Source of the DNA: Nageia nagi
Taxonomy: Eukaryota > Pinophyta
Direction of reading: 5' to 3'
Length of the DNA: 64,000 nt
NCBI GenBank assembly: GCA_050084985.1
Contig: JBITNC010000001.1
Location: 121,272,001 to 121,336,000 of the forward strand
Each line of letters begins with the position of its first letter. The first letter of the stretch is position 1. The position numbers and the translations under genes are program-made. Shown piece after piece: positions 19,325-31,889 of this stretch. The notes below the pieces were generated by a model. The model had not been told where the DNA came from and ran no database searches. It worked only from the letters and a program-made list of their open reading frames with translations.

Positions 19325-20129
19325 TGTTGAATGGTTTAAGTGACCCCTAAGATTAACCTAGGTAGAAACTATAATAAATGTTAACATTTGATCATAATAA
19401 CAATAATTTGAAGTATAATAGAATATAAATGAATAAAGCAACACTCGAACTATTGGAACAAGATAACACTAATACACTATGATAAAGGGATCAAGATATA
19501 GCTATATACTTGTTAGTCCTTACCTAAGAGAAGCTAATTATATGCAAAATGAGCTTATAAAAAAGAGATGGTATTGATATGTGAATTCCATGAAAAAGAG
19601 TAGTAAGAAGATCAATGTAGGCATGCATGTTAACACAAGTGCACACAAAAGTACAAATGCTATGGTTCATGATGAGTAGAGTTTGCCACTAAGTGTTTAT
19701 GCATATCAAAATGTTGACAAGTCAATCCAAATATATAATTGCAAAATACAGAGTGATAGATATGCATGAGTGATAACAAGATCCCAGTATCAATAGGCAA
19801 CATTGAGAAACACCTAAAATAATGTACGAACTATCAAGATGAAATATTGATGCTCTTCCATGTAGTCATACTTACCTTTGAATATGAAAGAGTACCTCCA
19901 TATAAAGACTAGCTTCGATGTTGGGGTACCTTGTACAAATAAAGAAAAGGTTATATGAAAGTAATATTAAGTGGACCAACATAACATATATGATAATATA
20001 GTATTAATATAATGAAATGATATAATATTAATGTAATCAAGGTAAAATATTATTAAATGTAATTAAATATGTTTGTAAAATTGCATATAAATAGGACCAT
20101 GTTAAGGGGACCACTTTTAAGTGTTAACA
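19325..20129 (-). repeat. 3' LTR of the Tat-like element
   Basis: 805 bp. On the plus strand it starts TGTTGAATGGTTTAAGTGACC and ends AAGTGTTAACA. The low-coordinate end shares AGTGACCCCTAAG with the copies at 24200 and 54661. Confidence 0.85.
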
Positions 20130-20143
20130 GATGCCACCCTTTG
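20130..20143 (-). other. Polypurine tract of the Tat-like element
   Basis: The minus strand reads CAAAGGGTGGCATC directly before the TG of the 3' LTR. It is purine-rich but interrupted. Confidence 0.5.
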
Positions 20144-21970
20144 TAATTATAATGAAAAGGAAGTAAGGTAAAGAGAAGAAAAAATTGATACTCCCTTGGT
20201 TTAGTTGTAGAACTATCCAAATCATCAAGGAATGATGATGTATATTTCCTCCTCTTTACCTTGGTTGTGAAATGTAATGGCTTGCATGAAGTAGAATCAA
20301 CCAAGAACAAAGAATAAAACCTAGAAATGAGAGAGACAAAATACCAAAATTTCAAGCATATATGTGATGATTATAACTCATAAAAAATATAACATTGATA
20401 ATAAGACAAAATAATCATAATATTTCATTGTAAATGATATAGCATGTAAGAGCAAGGATGAAATAAACATAATATATACATACACCATCTTGAGAATACT
20501 AAATATTCTATTCATACATATATATCATCACAAAAATACTCAATGTTTCATTCATAGATGCATACATACAAGATCACAGTAAGATATGTCAACATCATCA
20601 TGAAGTCCATGCCCCATTCTTAGATGCAAACATATGAACATAAATATTTATCATGAATAATGATTGATTTATAAAATGATACCTAATCTTATCATTGATG
20701 ACCATTTTGAATGTGAGATGCTTAGCATAGAAGTTAATGCTAGCACAATCATTATTATCAGCATAGACATTAAGGATTCTAAGCAAATTAGCTCTATATT
20801 TTTCAAATATTGAAATGAAATAATGTCTTCCAAAAAATATATAGATCTTGAACAAGTTAAATCATAAAATTTATGTCATAATATAAATACTGAATATCAA
20901 AATTATCATAATAAAAGGATCGTAATAATTAACATAAAGTGATGGTTAATGCCCCAACCAACAAAGGGAATGATCATAAAGTGGTCATAATGAAGTGATG
21001 ATAACAATAACTTAGCAATATTTGATCATAATAAGCATAACATATAAGCAAATATTATAAGTCAAGAATATGTGAGATAAGAGTGTTTAGGGAGATAACC
21101 TTTACATTCTTGAGGGTATACCCCAAGATAGAGTATAAACTAATAATATGCCCTGGTGTGGACACTAGGTTAATTATGCATGTTCTCATTTGAAATTATG
21201 TATCATAAGCTTATAAAACATTTTGATTTCAGATCCATTGTGAACTGAAAACCATTATGTCTATTCTTGTGATATTTCTTGAACCATGTCATGCATGAAT
21301 TCCTTTGAAAAATCATAACTGAATTGACAAACTTGATAAAAACTTAACCACAAATATACTAGTAGATAAGATGAATAAAAAAAACATAATAACTTGACCA
21401 TATAAACATAAAGACATGATGGTTAATTATATCCCCAACCAACAAAGGGAACAAGTGATGGTTAATTATGCCCCCAACCAACAAAGGGATTGTCTGCAAT
21501 GTATGATGCAAACTAGTCTATATGAAAATGCATAACTAATTTATATGAGAATGCGATTCTATCTTATATAAAAAAGATAGAAAAAATTTCCTAAAGAGTA
21601 TTCATGTGAAGTACAACTTTGATGTTTATTCCCTTTAAATTAAGCTTCCTTTTGTGAACCATTAGCATGATTATGTAAATAGGCATGATACTTTGATTTG
21701 GCCTTCTTTAGACATATGTGAGTGGTCCTTATTGGAAAACTTATCCTTTTTCTTGATCTATAATAGTAGTTTGGATGCTTCCCCTAGCATGAATGCTAAG
21801 TATTCAAATTTTCTTTTGGGTTCTAATTAGCTAAAGAAGTATCTTCATTGGCATCCTAATATGTCTTCATGCTTTCTTGTTCAACTTTGTCTTCTTGTAC
21901 TTCTTCTTCTTATTCATTATTTTCATCATCATGGATGATCATGTTGAGTGTTTTATGGATGTATTCATTT
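20144..21970 (-). other. 3' interior of the Tat-like element
   Basis: About 1.8 kb without recognisable pol. A motif of about 30 bp (GATGGTTAAT, then CCCCAACCAACAAAGGGA) occurs near 20942, 21418 and 21458, the last two almost in tandem. Short frames such as 20598-20855 show no family motif. Confidence 0.5.
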
Positions 21971-21972
21971 TA

Positions 21973-22386
21973 TTATTCCATTTCATATTCATATTCACTT
22001 TTAGTATCTTGAGTAAGGGATGCATAATCTTCTAATTGTATTGATCTAACATGTCTAAAAAATTCAAACGTATCTCCAAGAGCACTTGTAGTAATATTAG
22101 CATCAATAACCCAATTATTGACAATATTATGGATAACTTCTCTATGATAATTAGATTTCATGCATAAATCATATAAACTAATTTTACCCAAAAAATAAAG
22201 AAAATCATAAAAGAGTTTAGTATTACCTCCCTTATTACCTTGTTGTGGTTGAGCACAATATTCAACAAGAGCAACCATGTTGACCATATTGTTGTATCCT
22301 TCATCTGCTATAGTTTTGTTATCATATTCCTCCTTGATAACATAATTAAAAATTGAGGCAACTTTTTCTTCATTTAAACACACCAT
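21973..22386 (-). pseudogene. C-terminal Gag-region ORF of the Tat-like element
   Basis: An open stretch of 137 codons downstream of the Gag core, with VASIFNYVIKEEYDN and YDLCMKSNYHREVIHNI. It ends in an acidic tail with YEYEME. I do not recognise a domain. By position it could be the C-terminal part of Gag or a spacer protein. Upstream of it at about 22500-22600 the minus strand reads FYKFPIAP and DCLAKGLIEPKKG, a block also visible in the Gypsy relic at 58640-58760 (LAPYDIFMDCLEKGLI). This supports a shared Gag architecture. Confidence 0.5.
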
Positions 22387-22872
22387 TAGTGGAATGATCT
22401 TTTATTGATGATACAAATAATGATTAGTCTCTTTGTACCAATAGGGATTCTTTTTATCTTCACCATATTCTCTTCCCTTTTTAGGTTCTATCAATCCCTT
22501 TGCTAAACAATCTTTAAAAATTTATGTGGGAGCTATTGGAAACTTGTAGAAAGGATTCTTTTCTTCTTCATGCGTGTTTGGTTCCACCATATTTACTTGG
22601 TAAGTCTCATTCCTTTAGTATGACATTTTATGATTTTCCTTGCTAGAAGATGTATAAAATAAGTTGACTAGATCTTAACAAAACTTTTTCTTTCTAGATA
22701 AGCATGTGAATCATATGCATAAATGGATTGTTAACATAATAAAGACCTATTTCACCAAGAATATGGTTAACATTTCAATAAATACCTTTATGATGAATTA
22801 CTCATCCACCTTTTGGTTTGTTGATCTCCAAATCTTCACATACCTTTTCACAAATATTTTCAACATTTCAAA

Positions 22873-23410
22873 TTAAACTTTCTTAAAATGTATCAAGTTT
22901 TTTAAATCAAGAGCTTTCTTAGTATTTAATTGGAAGTGCCTTTTGAACTGATCCTTTAACTTCTGATATGAACTTGTTTCTAAAGTATGAAACCACTTTC
23001 GAGCTTCACCAATTAAACTCATAGGGAAATATTTTGCTTTCAAATGGTCATTAACATCACATTTAAGTTCTATAATGTATTCAAAACTTTGAAGATGTAT
23101 GATAGGATCAGTCTCACCATTGAATTTTTTAAATTCAAGATCCTTATCTGTACTAATAAGGAGCTTATTGTGAATCTCCATGCTTAAAGGACTACCTTTA
23201 TATTTTTCTATGATCAACATCTATTCCAAAGTGTATCTAAAGCAATTTTACCCTCATTTACAACTTCTCATTTTATTTTGATGCAACATTCAAAGGTGTA
23301 TTCCTAGTATTAGCATGGGCATTGCCCCTAGCATTAGCGCTAGCATAATATTGCTTTAACAATGTTGCCATGTCTTTCACACTTAAAGAACTATACATCA
23401 AATACCTCCA
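22873..23410 (-). pseudogene. Gag core of the Tat-like element (relic)
   Basis: From an upstream ATG near 23395 (SSLSVKDMATLLKQYY), after stops, the frame at 22873-23220 reads FKKFNGETDPIIHLQSFEYI, AKYFPMSLIGEARKWFHTLE and LKDQFKRHFQLNTKK. These are the canonical plant Gypsy Gag blocks (Retrotrans_gag), in which a DP.[AE]HL region is followed by A..WF..L and F...F. The protein would form the particle. Stops upstream and downstream make it a relic. Confidence 0.82.
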
Positions 23411-24185
23411 AAAAGGCAAAGATTTGTGGTTGACAAAAATTGATCCAAAAATATGCTAATTATGCAAAATATAACCTTGAAAAATCATCAAAATATCCTA
23501 ATATGAAATATATTCATATGAGATAAGACTTTCTAATGTAAAAACCACCAAATCGACTAGAATAAGCTTGAAAATTTGAATTTTTTTACTAAAACATTTC
23601 CAAACAAAAATCTCAAAAAAATGCATGTACTAATCTTAATTTCACCTTTCAAAACTTTGCTATCATGAATATTTAGGGTTTAGAAAAACTTTTAGGGCAC
23701 AAAAATGAACAAATCTTAAAAAATTAAGCTCAAAATCTAGGACTTTATGCAAAAATGAAATTCCACAAAAATATTTTTCAACTCAAAATCCCATGAAAAT
23801 ACATGCAAATAAATTCAATTACACCTTTTAAAAATTTACTATCATGAATATATAAGATTTGGGAAAAGTTCTAGGGCACAAATATGCATAATTTGTTTTA
23901 GAAATTAGGTTCGAAATTGAGGGTTTTGATAAAGAATGAAATTCTACAAAATAAAATTATTTTCAATTTTTCAACAATTTAAAAGCAATAGAGGTTTCTA
24001 AATATATAGAAAATTTAGATAAATAAAAACCAAGCAAAAGCTAAGGTTTTCTATGAAAAATTCTACAAAAAATATGATGCCCTAAAAATGAAAAACTTAG
24101 TGTTTTATTTTTTCAAAAATAAAAATTCAAAGTAGGTTCTAGCAACACTTTCCAAACCTAATTAAGATATGGAAATTTTATGAAA

Positions 24186-24196
24186 GGTGGGTTCCA
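24186..24196 (-). other. Primer binding site of the Tat-like element
   Basis: The minus strand reads TGGAACCCACC three bases after the LTR. The sibling copy at 54647-54657 reads TGGTGCCCACC, probably the less decayed form and similar to the TGGCGCCCACC sites of some plant Gypsy elements. Confidence 0.6.
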
Positions 24197-24199
24197 CTA

Positions 24200-25001
24200 T
24201 GTTGGATGTTTTTAGTGACCCCTAAGATTAACCTTAGTGGAAACTATAATAAACATTAACATTCAATTATAATAATAATAATCTGAAGTATAACAAAATA
24301 AAAATGAGTAAAGTAATACTTAGACTATTGGATCAAGACAACACTAATGCATTAATGAGAAAGGGATCAAGAGATAGCTACATATATGTTAGTCCTTACT
24401 TGGGAGAAGCTAATTATATGAAAATTGAGCTTGTCTAATAGAGATGACCTTGATATGTGAACCCCATGAACAATAGCAACAAGAATATCAATAGCTATGT
24501 CCAGAAATAACAACATGGGTGCACATGAGAGTGTAGATGCTAGGGTTCCTAATGAGTAGAGTTCACCACCAAGATTTGATGCACAACAAAATTTTTACAA
24601 TTTGAGCCAAACATATAATTACAAAATATAGAGTGAAGAATATGCTCGAGTGATAACAAGATTCCAATATCAATAAGTGGCATTGAGAAACACCTAAAAG
24701 TAGGTATTGGTTATTAAGATTAAATTTTGATGCTTTTCCATGTAATCATACTTACCTTTAAATATGAAAGAGTACCTCCACATAAAGACTAGCATTGACA
24801 TTGGGGTACCTTGCATAAATAAATAAAAGATTACATGAGAGGTGTCTTAAGTGGACCAACATAACATATATGATATTAATATAATGAAATGATATAATAT
24901 TAATGTAATAAAGGTAATATATGATTAAATGTAATTAAATATGTATGTAAAGTTGCACCTAAGTAGTACCATGTTAAGGGGGCCAATTTTAGGTGTAAAT
25001 A
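24200..25001 (-). repeat. 5' LTR of the Tat-like element
   Basis: 802 bp, plus-strand start TGTTGGATGTTTTTAGTGACC. The plus-strand end reads TGTAAATA where the other LTR has TGTTAACA, so the terminal CA has decayed to TA. GATTG follows. Confidence 0.85.
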
Positions 25002-25019
25002 GATTGAATACCTACCCTA

Positions 25020-26585
25020 GCATTATGAGTTTCAATATAATTTTGTTCCTTAGGGGAAGCATGGGCTTGGAGGTACCAAGCATTGAACAATGGTAGACAA
25101 GGGTGAATATTTGAGAACTATAAGATGGATCTTAGTTTGTTGTAGGGTATGCTACCAATATGTGTTCAAGTTACTTGTCTTTTGAAAATATGATTATTTC
25201 TTTCTAGCCAAAGATTCCATAAGATCATTACAAGGGTGACATTACAAATAATTAGTGGTACTTTTTTATTCTTTGAATATATCCAAGTTTGAAAGAGGCT
25301 CCCCATGTTGTTGGTTTGAACTTAGTAGAGAAAAAAGGTGTCAAATAATCTACTCCATATTGCTACAATAAAGGGGAAATGGAGGAGGAGATGAGGCCTA
25401 GAATCCTCAACATATATGAGGCCAACTCATAGGCTTAAAAACCAGATTCATTGAACAATTATTTGGACTAGATCAGCAATTAATTGATGAATCTAAAATT
25501 AATTGGGTAAAAAATGAAGTACAAAAAAAAATAAAAAAAAATAATTATATACAGTTTTTATAATAACTGAAAGTCTAGGTTCTTTTTTAGCAATAATTGC
25601 TCAAAAAGTTTTTAAAAATGTTATGAAATTTTAACATCATATTTTATGATATGTTTTTGTAAATTCAAGAGAATGCTTCATAATAGTGGAGGGTTAGGAT
25701 TTGATCGGCTACAAGAACATGGTTTCATTCCAAGCATATTCTTGTTATATGTAAGTTAACCATATTTTGGAGTGAATAATCAAAATCTTGGAAGTGATAA
25801 GTAATTACCAATTTTTTCATATAAACACTACATTTTTTATCTATGGAACAAATGTGATTATATAACTATTCTCTAAAGAGGAATTTATCATGAACCATAG
25901 TATAGAGGAAGAACTAGGCCCTAGGCCAAGCCTTAATTTCCAAATGTTATTCTAGATAAAAGGGACCAAAAACATAAATCATAATTTGAAAATTGTCTAT
26001 AGGCTATTTTTACTGAGTAGCTACCTGAAGGAGTGGTATACCAAGTGATCTTAACTACCCTATTAGGTTTAAGTTGATAGGTGAGGAACATTGACATTAG
26101 ATAGCTTCTCTCTACACTATTATCAGGTAACTTTCCTTCCATTCTACATCACTATGGTAAACTTATGCCATTTAGGTTTATCCAATCATAGTAGATGCAA
26201 ACTTGTTCTCTCCATGAGGAACAAAAATATTTGTATAACTCCTAATTCATCTAGACTAGATAGGGGGTAGGGTGTAAGCCATGCATCAACCAAAAAATGA
26301 ACATTCTACCCTATGCATACATCCCACTTGAGGAAGCATTGCACAAGATGGTGAATGTTTTTTAGGCTTGCATAAGATGGTGAACATTTTTTAGGCCATT
26401 CTAAATCATGGATCTATATGGAAAACTTTTTGAAGTGAAAATCCTTGTAGGGTCTAGGCTATCAAGATATTTAGACTAAAGTACTTTATCGTAGAGCAAG
26501 AAGGATGAGGATTCATTGTAGCACCTCCAAATGAGATTTCCCAATAAGACTACACTATTTCCCTACTATATTGATACATAAATAA
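25020..26585 (-). pseudogene. LINE (L1-type) ORF2 C-terminal region (relic)
   Basis: Minus-strand frames give the end of a plant non-LTR reverse transcriptase. First, near 26560-26170, LLGNLIWRCYNESSSFLLYDK and FCSSWREQVCIYYDWINLNG. Then, at 25933-26142, VKITWYTTPSGSYSVKIAYR, the zf-RVT region. Finally, at 25280-25140, FQTWIYSKNKKVPLI and ILWNLWLERNNHIFKRQ, the characteristic WxLWLERNxxIF block near the ORF2 end. A stretch of about 350 bp (25480-25830) between the last two blocks is not recognised and may be an insertion. A short tandem duplication (TTGCATAAGATGGTGAA) is at 26343-26395. The RT catalytic core is absent. Confidence 0.78.
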
Positions 26586-28430
26586 AATAAAGACTATTAA
26601 AGCAATTTTTTTGTAAGGGGTAAAAAAGGAGGATTTTATTAGATCCCATAACTAAGCCAAAAACATTTAAAATATAGTCACCATTACATCCACTTGCCAT
26701 CAATTACATCTAATTGGTGGTTAAAACATCATGAGAAAGCTACTAACAACCATCCAAAAATCAAACTATCACTAGTACAACCTATTTATGATCATAATTA
26801 AACATATCTATGAAAGGGATTTTTTTTATAGGTTGATATCTTTGAAAATAATGGAGGTTACAAGAAACATTATGAGAACACTGTCCCATCTATGCAAGGA
26901 TGTTATTATCTAGTATTTGAAGCAATTTTAGTTACTTATCATTCATAGTGTGGGATAAAATATAAGACTATAGATCTTATGTAGGATTCAATGATTGTAA
27001 GAAAATAATAACTTAGGAGAAAGGAGATTTTATTAGTATACTGAATATTATTTCAACAAAATAAGTTGTTACCCATAATAGAGAACCTTAGTGTCATGAA
27101 ATATGAAGTGGCATTAAATGAACTCCAAAGTACATGTGTAATAAGTATGGTTTATGATGATACAATTAATTATTATCTAATGCTAAAATTTCATTAAATT
27201 AAAAAAATGGATAAAAATTTGAGGTTATTACATCATGTAATATTTAAAAAAATAGGTGTATGAGAATAAAGGATGTAACAAATTATAGGACATATGTAAG
27301 AAAGGATGTACAAGGTAATATGCTACCTAAGATACTTCTATTATACAAGGCCATCAATATAAACCTTGTTTTAGAATAGAAATTGTATTGAGTTCACTCA
27401 TTTGGAGATTTTCTTCTTAAAGAATGTTTATAATATACAAGAGAATGCCTATTTTCATTATTATCATTTTCTATCTTTTACTATGTTTGAATTTAACTTT
27501 TTACAATCTTTTATTTATGGTGCTCTATTATTATATTTTTTAACTAGCTTCATATTTTATGCTAAAATCTTATTCATAGTTGATTTCTTAGTGTCTATAG
27601 AGGTCTATATAAAATCCTTCTAAGTTAAATAAATCATTCACAAATTCAAGCCCTTTAAATCTTTTAATGGTTTTGGAATTGATATCATTCCAATTTATAA
27701 TACCTTAAGAAGGTAAGAAGTTGTAATGGGTATGTATATAATTAGTACTCATAGAATTGGATTACAAAATTTGTTTATTCTTTAAATCATAATCCATTCT
27801 CAACTATTGTATATGTTTACTTTAGTTATGAAAGATCATAAAAGTACTAGTTTAGTGGGAAGGCCTTCTACAATAAGATACCACATGGGAATAACTACAA
27901 TACCATTAATAATAGTTTCCCAACTTCAAGCATTAAACATAAGTATTACTATCTTTATATTAAATAACTATTTTTACAACTATATGAAATACCTTATGTA
28001 CAAGGAGAAAATAATACAACATTATACAATAAAACATAAAATACAACGATATGGAATGACTTTGGACTAGCATTATGTAACGTTTTTCTCAAAAATATAT
28101 GAAAAAGAAAGAGACAAACAAAGGAAAGAAAATGACCAACGAAACTCTTTAATGCAAGTAAAAGGAAACAACAAATAAACAAAAGAAAATAGACATCAAA
28201 TAATCAAAACAATACATGTAACAAGTTACATATAATGATAAGAAAAACTATATAAGTGAACAAAATACATGAATGAAAAAAAATGTAAAAAACAATATGA
28301 TGTAAGTAAGAAATTAAAAAATATGTATAATAAAAGAATATAAAATGTATCATTTTTGTTTTTATTTTTATTTTTTGTTTTTATATGTACAATTAAGAAA
28401 GAGGCCTAAGTTAGTGATCAAGATCTTGAT
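26586..28430. other. No recognised feature
   Basis: About 1.8 kb, AT-rich. Short frames (27402-27623, 27807-28070) lack family motifs. I see no repeat partner elsewhere in the window. Confidence 0.4.
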
Positions 28431-30640
28431 ACAGATTGACCTTCAAATAGAAAAATATCAGCATGAAGAATGGGATGGGTGATGGCCAAGGTGAAAATGC
28501 TCTAACATATTATAGAAGATGAAGATGGAAGGGGATATATGAATATACACAAATTAATGAAGAAAAAGAATGGTGAGATAATGGATATAGTATGGAAGAT
28601 GAAATTCTTCTAGTGTGATATGGAATATGAGTGAGTGATACATGAATATGATGGGATTCTTATTGAGGAGAGAAGATAGATAAAGAATATGAATCAAGAA
28701 TGGAATGAGGTCCCACAATTTGAAGATGATCAAAGAAAGATACATCTAAAAGAAATGAATGAAGACCTCCCTTAATCCCAAGAGGGTCGAAAGATTGAGT
28801 AAGATAAAGAGGATATGATAAGAGATGACATAAGACAAGGATGAAAATATGATGGATTGGATAAATTTTATAAGTGACACTATAAGATATAAGTAATATT
28901 CATTCATAAGGGCATACAATATGCATGAAAAACCATAGGTTTGAATAAGGAATGGTGATGATCTTGACATGTGGTCCTAACGGTGCTAATAAGATGTGAT
29001 GTACCCCTAAAGTGAGATATCATTCTTTTTTATACCCCAACAAGGAGGTGTTAATGATCATCGATGCCAAAGTGATTGAGATATTATTGTGCCAAATTGG
29101 ATATTTGTACTTTTCAAGTACAATTATGATGAGGAATGATGGATGTTAGAACATGAGACAATTAGAGATAAATGATGAAGATTGGGTGGTTAGGATGGAA
29201 TTTCCATTTAGTATGGGTAATATAGAGTATGCATAAGAATGATGTGAAGTTTATGAATGTGATGAAGAATCATACCTAGGAGAAAGAAAAAGGAGAGTTT
29301 GTTTGATAGAAGATGGAGGAAGACGATGACATAGCCTAGAAGGTGTAGGCCAAGATAAGATGTCAAGAGGGGTATTTGATGTACTAAGAGTGAGAATCCA
29401 TTCCTAAAGTAGAGAGGAGGACAATGTATAATATAGAATGAATATAAATGAAAAGATAGAAGTGAATATATCATCAAGAAGGAAATGAGGTATAAGTGGC
29501 TCCTCAAGAGGAGAGGTAGGCAAGGGAAGATACCCAAGAGGGTAAATGGTAATGAAGGTGATATCTTGGATATGAGGGTGGGTGCTAAAGATAGAAGTTG
29601 TTTCCTAATGAATAGAGGAGAAGACAAGGAGATGATACGAAGCTCTCTATAAATGTATATGATAGGGAGGTTCTATGACATTAGGATGGCAATATAGGTG
29701 AGGGGGTTAGTTTGGCTTTTATGGTCATGAACATAAAATTCACATGGGTGGATGATGTAGGAAGAGTCCTTATAGGATGATTATGGGATACTAAAGGTGG
29801 ATTATATTAAGGAGGAAGAGAATATTGATGAAAGGAGGAAGATGGAGGTACAAAAGAAGATTGTTGAAAAAGAGAGGAAAATTGAGAAAAGTGATAAGAT
29901 ATGAGATTTGACGATGTGGAATGTTGAATACAAAAAGGAGATGGAGTATAATAAAAATTCCATGTCAATTAGGCATAACATTATGTCATGTTGTTGTGAT
30001 GGGGTTTGATAGCCAACTTGCACTTGGTAAGTTTGTTTTAGTTAGGGTGAGGTTTTGTCACCAACTTGCACTTGGTAATTTGGTTGAGGTTGAGGTTTTG
30101 AGTGAAGTGAATGTGTGGGTGTGGATATAAGGGAAGAGTGGGATTCATGATCCTAATTTTCATAAAGTACCTTATAAGTAGGCATAGAAGAAAGGTGAAA
30201 TGGTCACTCCACTTCAAGTTAAGTGATGCATTCATAGATTAATTTCTTCATAAAAGGATCTAATAAGAATCACTAAGAAGTTGCAAGAGTTAGATGAGGG
30301 AGATGTGAGGAATATGATAAATACATTGATGATGATGATATATATGAGAGAGGGGAAAATGGTAAAGGTGAATAAGATGGTGTATAAGAAGAATAGGAAA
30401 ATGGTAAAGGTGATAGAGATAAAGATAAGGGATAGGATGTAGAGGTTGATGTTAAGGGTGGATAAGAATGATATGATGGAGAAGGGGGATATGATGAAGG
30501 AGGATATGATGATATGGATAAGGAGTATAAGTGCATAGAGTTTTGCCATAGATTTGAGGAGGAAGAATATTCAATGCAACTTCGAAGGAAAAAAAGTAGC
30601 AAAGGCAGTTGTAACAACCCTCCCGATGACACTATTTAAC
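28431..30640 (+). pseudogene. Purine-rich relic of a charged, repetitive coding sequence
   Basis: The plus strand is strikingly rich in A and G. Plus-strand frames, broken by many stops, read as Glu/Lys/Arg/Gly/Asp/Tyr-rich text. Examples are YECDEESYLGERKRR near 29260, SGSSRGEVGKGRYPRG near 29510, and YDGEGGYDEGGYDD then EEEYSMQLRRKKSSKG near 30470-30600. A 47-bp unit (CCAACTTGCACTTGGTAA) is duplicated at 30014 and 30061. The long antisense frames are Ser/Leu shadows of the same composition. No family is recognised; the alternative is simple purine-rich non-coding DNA. Confidence 0.35.
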
Positions 30641-31889
30641 CTCGAACACCATCGAGGATGTAAATGGAATAATGCTTGAAATATTACTACATGATGATGA
30701 ATTTTAAGTGGAAATATGTATTATTTTTATCAAGTTGATGTTGGTTTTGAGATTTTATGATGTAGGTAATAGGTTACTTCAAAATGAAAAGAGCGATCGA
30801 AGACCTAAGGAAACAAAGGTGAATTGGTGACAAGAATGGAAGGGTAAGAGTGAGAAAATGATTAGCATTGATTCATTGAAAAATACCAATGACCATCATA
30901 GATAATGTAGCTACATGGTAGAATACTTAGTCAGGAATATCGATGAATGTGTGTGGACTAACAATTTACCCTGCTGAACAAGGTCACCATCACATGTAAA
31001 ATGTGTTATTAACTTCCTACTGTGAATTTTCAAAAGTTAAATTCAAAAGGGAGGACAAAGAATATTCTTTCAAATTTGAATTTCTACTTACAGTTGTTAG
31101 TAAAATAAAGTGAAAATTAAAACAATAAAAGTTAGAAAGGACTAAGGTCATTTTGGGATGTTACACATATTAATGGTTTATAAAAATAATGGAGTTATGA
31201 ACCTACTTATTTTGTTTCCTTGTGTTAGGTATGAACAAAAGTTGACATTAGTTTTTCAATTAATATAAAAGAGGCCCAAACTATTTAATACCACTACACT
31301 CATCAACAACTTTATTAATACCTATCATCAAAAATTATTAAAAGGATAAGTAGACATCCATTTGGATATATTTGAATCTCCTTGGCTATAAGTAAAAGAG
31401 TGGAACATTAGGAAAAGGGGCATATACTATCATTTTATTCTTGTTATTCTCAACTTTGGGTTTTGAATTACGTGGAGAAAAGAAGCCCTCTCTCAAACCA
31501 GGTGTTTTTCTTTTTGATATTGCAATATTGTTTAGCTAAGATAAGGTATTCTTGATATTGCTAGGTATGCTTGAAGGAATAAGTGTTGTTAAAACAAAAA
31601 ATATGAATAGATATCTATGAGGGTAAATGTTAATTTTAATATTATTATTGATAAAAAGACATAATATTACTTTATTGGAAAAATGGCATGTGAATTGTTT
31701 GTACTCTTTTCTTGTTGGAGGGGATCAAGTACTTCAAATTTTATAAAAAAGTTCAATTTGAACACCTTTATTAATTTGGTAGGAAAGAAATATATTTATT
31801 AAATGATAAAACCTTTCTTTGTTTGTGTGTAAAATGAGAACATTTCAATCCTTAATTCGTCATTTTCTTTACGTAAAAATTCTTAGCCT
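30641..31889. other. No recognised feature
   Basis: AT-rich intergenic sequence without a credible frame or repeat partner. Confidence 0.4.

Larger units (their letters stand above)
19320..25006 (-). mobile_element. Tat-like gag-only LTR retrotransposon
   Basis: Element 19325-25001 (5677 bp), minus orientation, with perfect 5-bp duplications GATTG (19320-19324 and 25002-25006). LTRs are 805 and 802 bp. A primer site lies beside the high-coordinate LTR, a purine tract beside the low-coordinate one, and a 4.1-kb interior contains a decayed Gag but no recognisable protease, RT or integrase. A second copy of the family (LTR plus leader) is at 54180-55459. The LTRs differ much more from each other than those of the TR-GAG element, so this insertion is older. 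Confidence 0.87.

Noticed and set aside
29208-30632. Long minus-strand Ser/Leu/Tyr-rich frames (29208-29627, 30232-30632)
   Set aside because: They are the complement of strongly purine-rich sequence, which rarely produces stops on that strand. Composition is monotonous and no domain or signal is visible.
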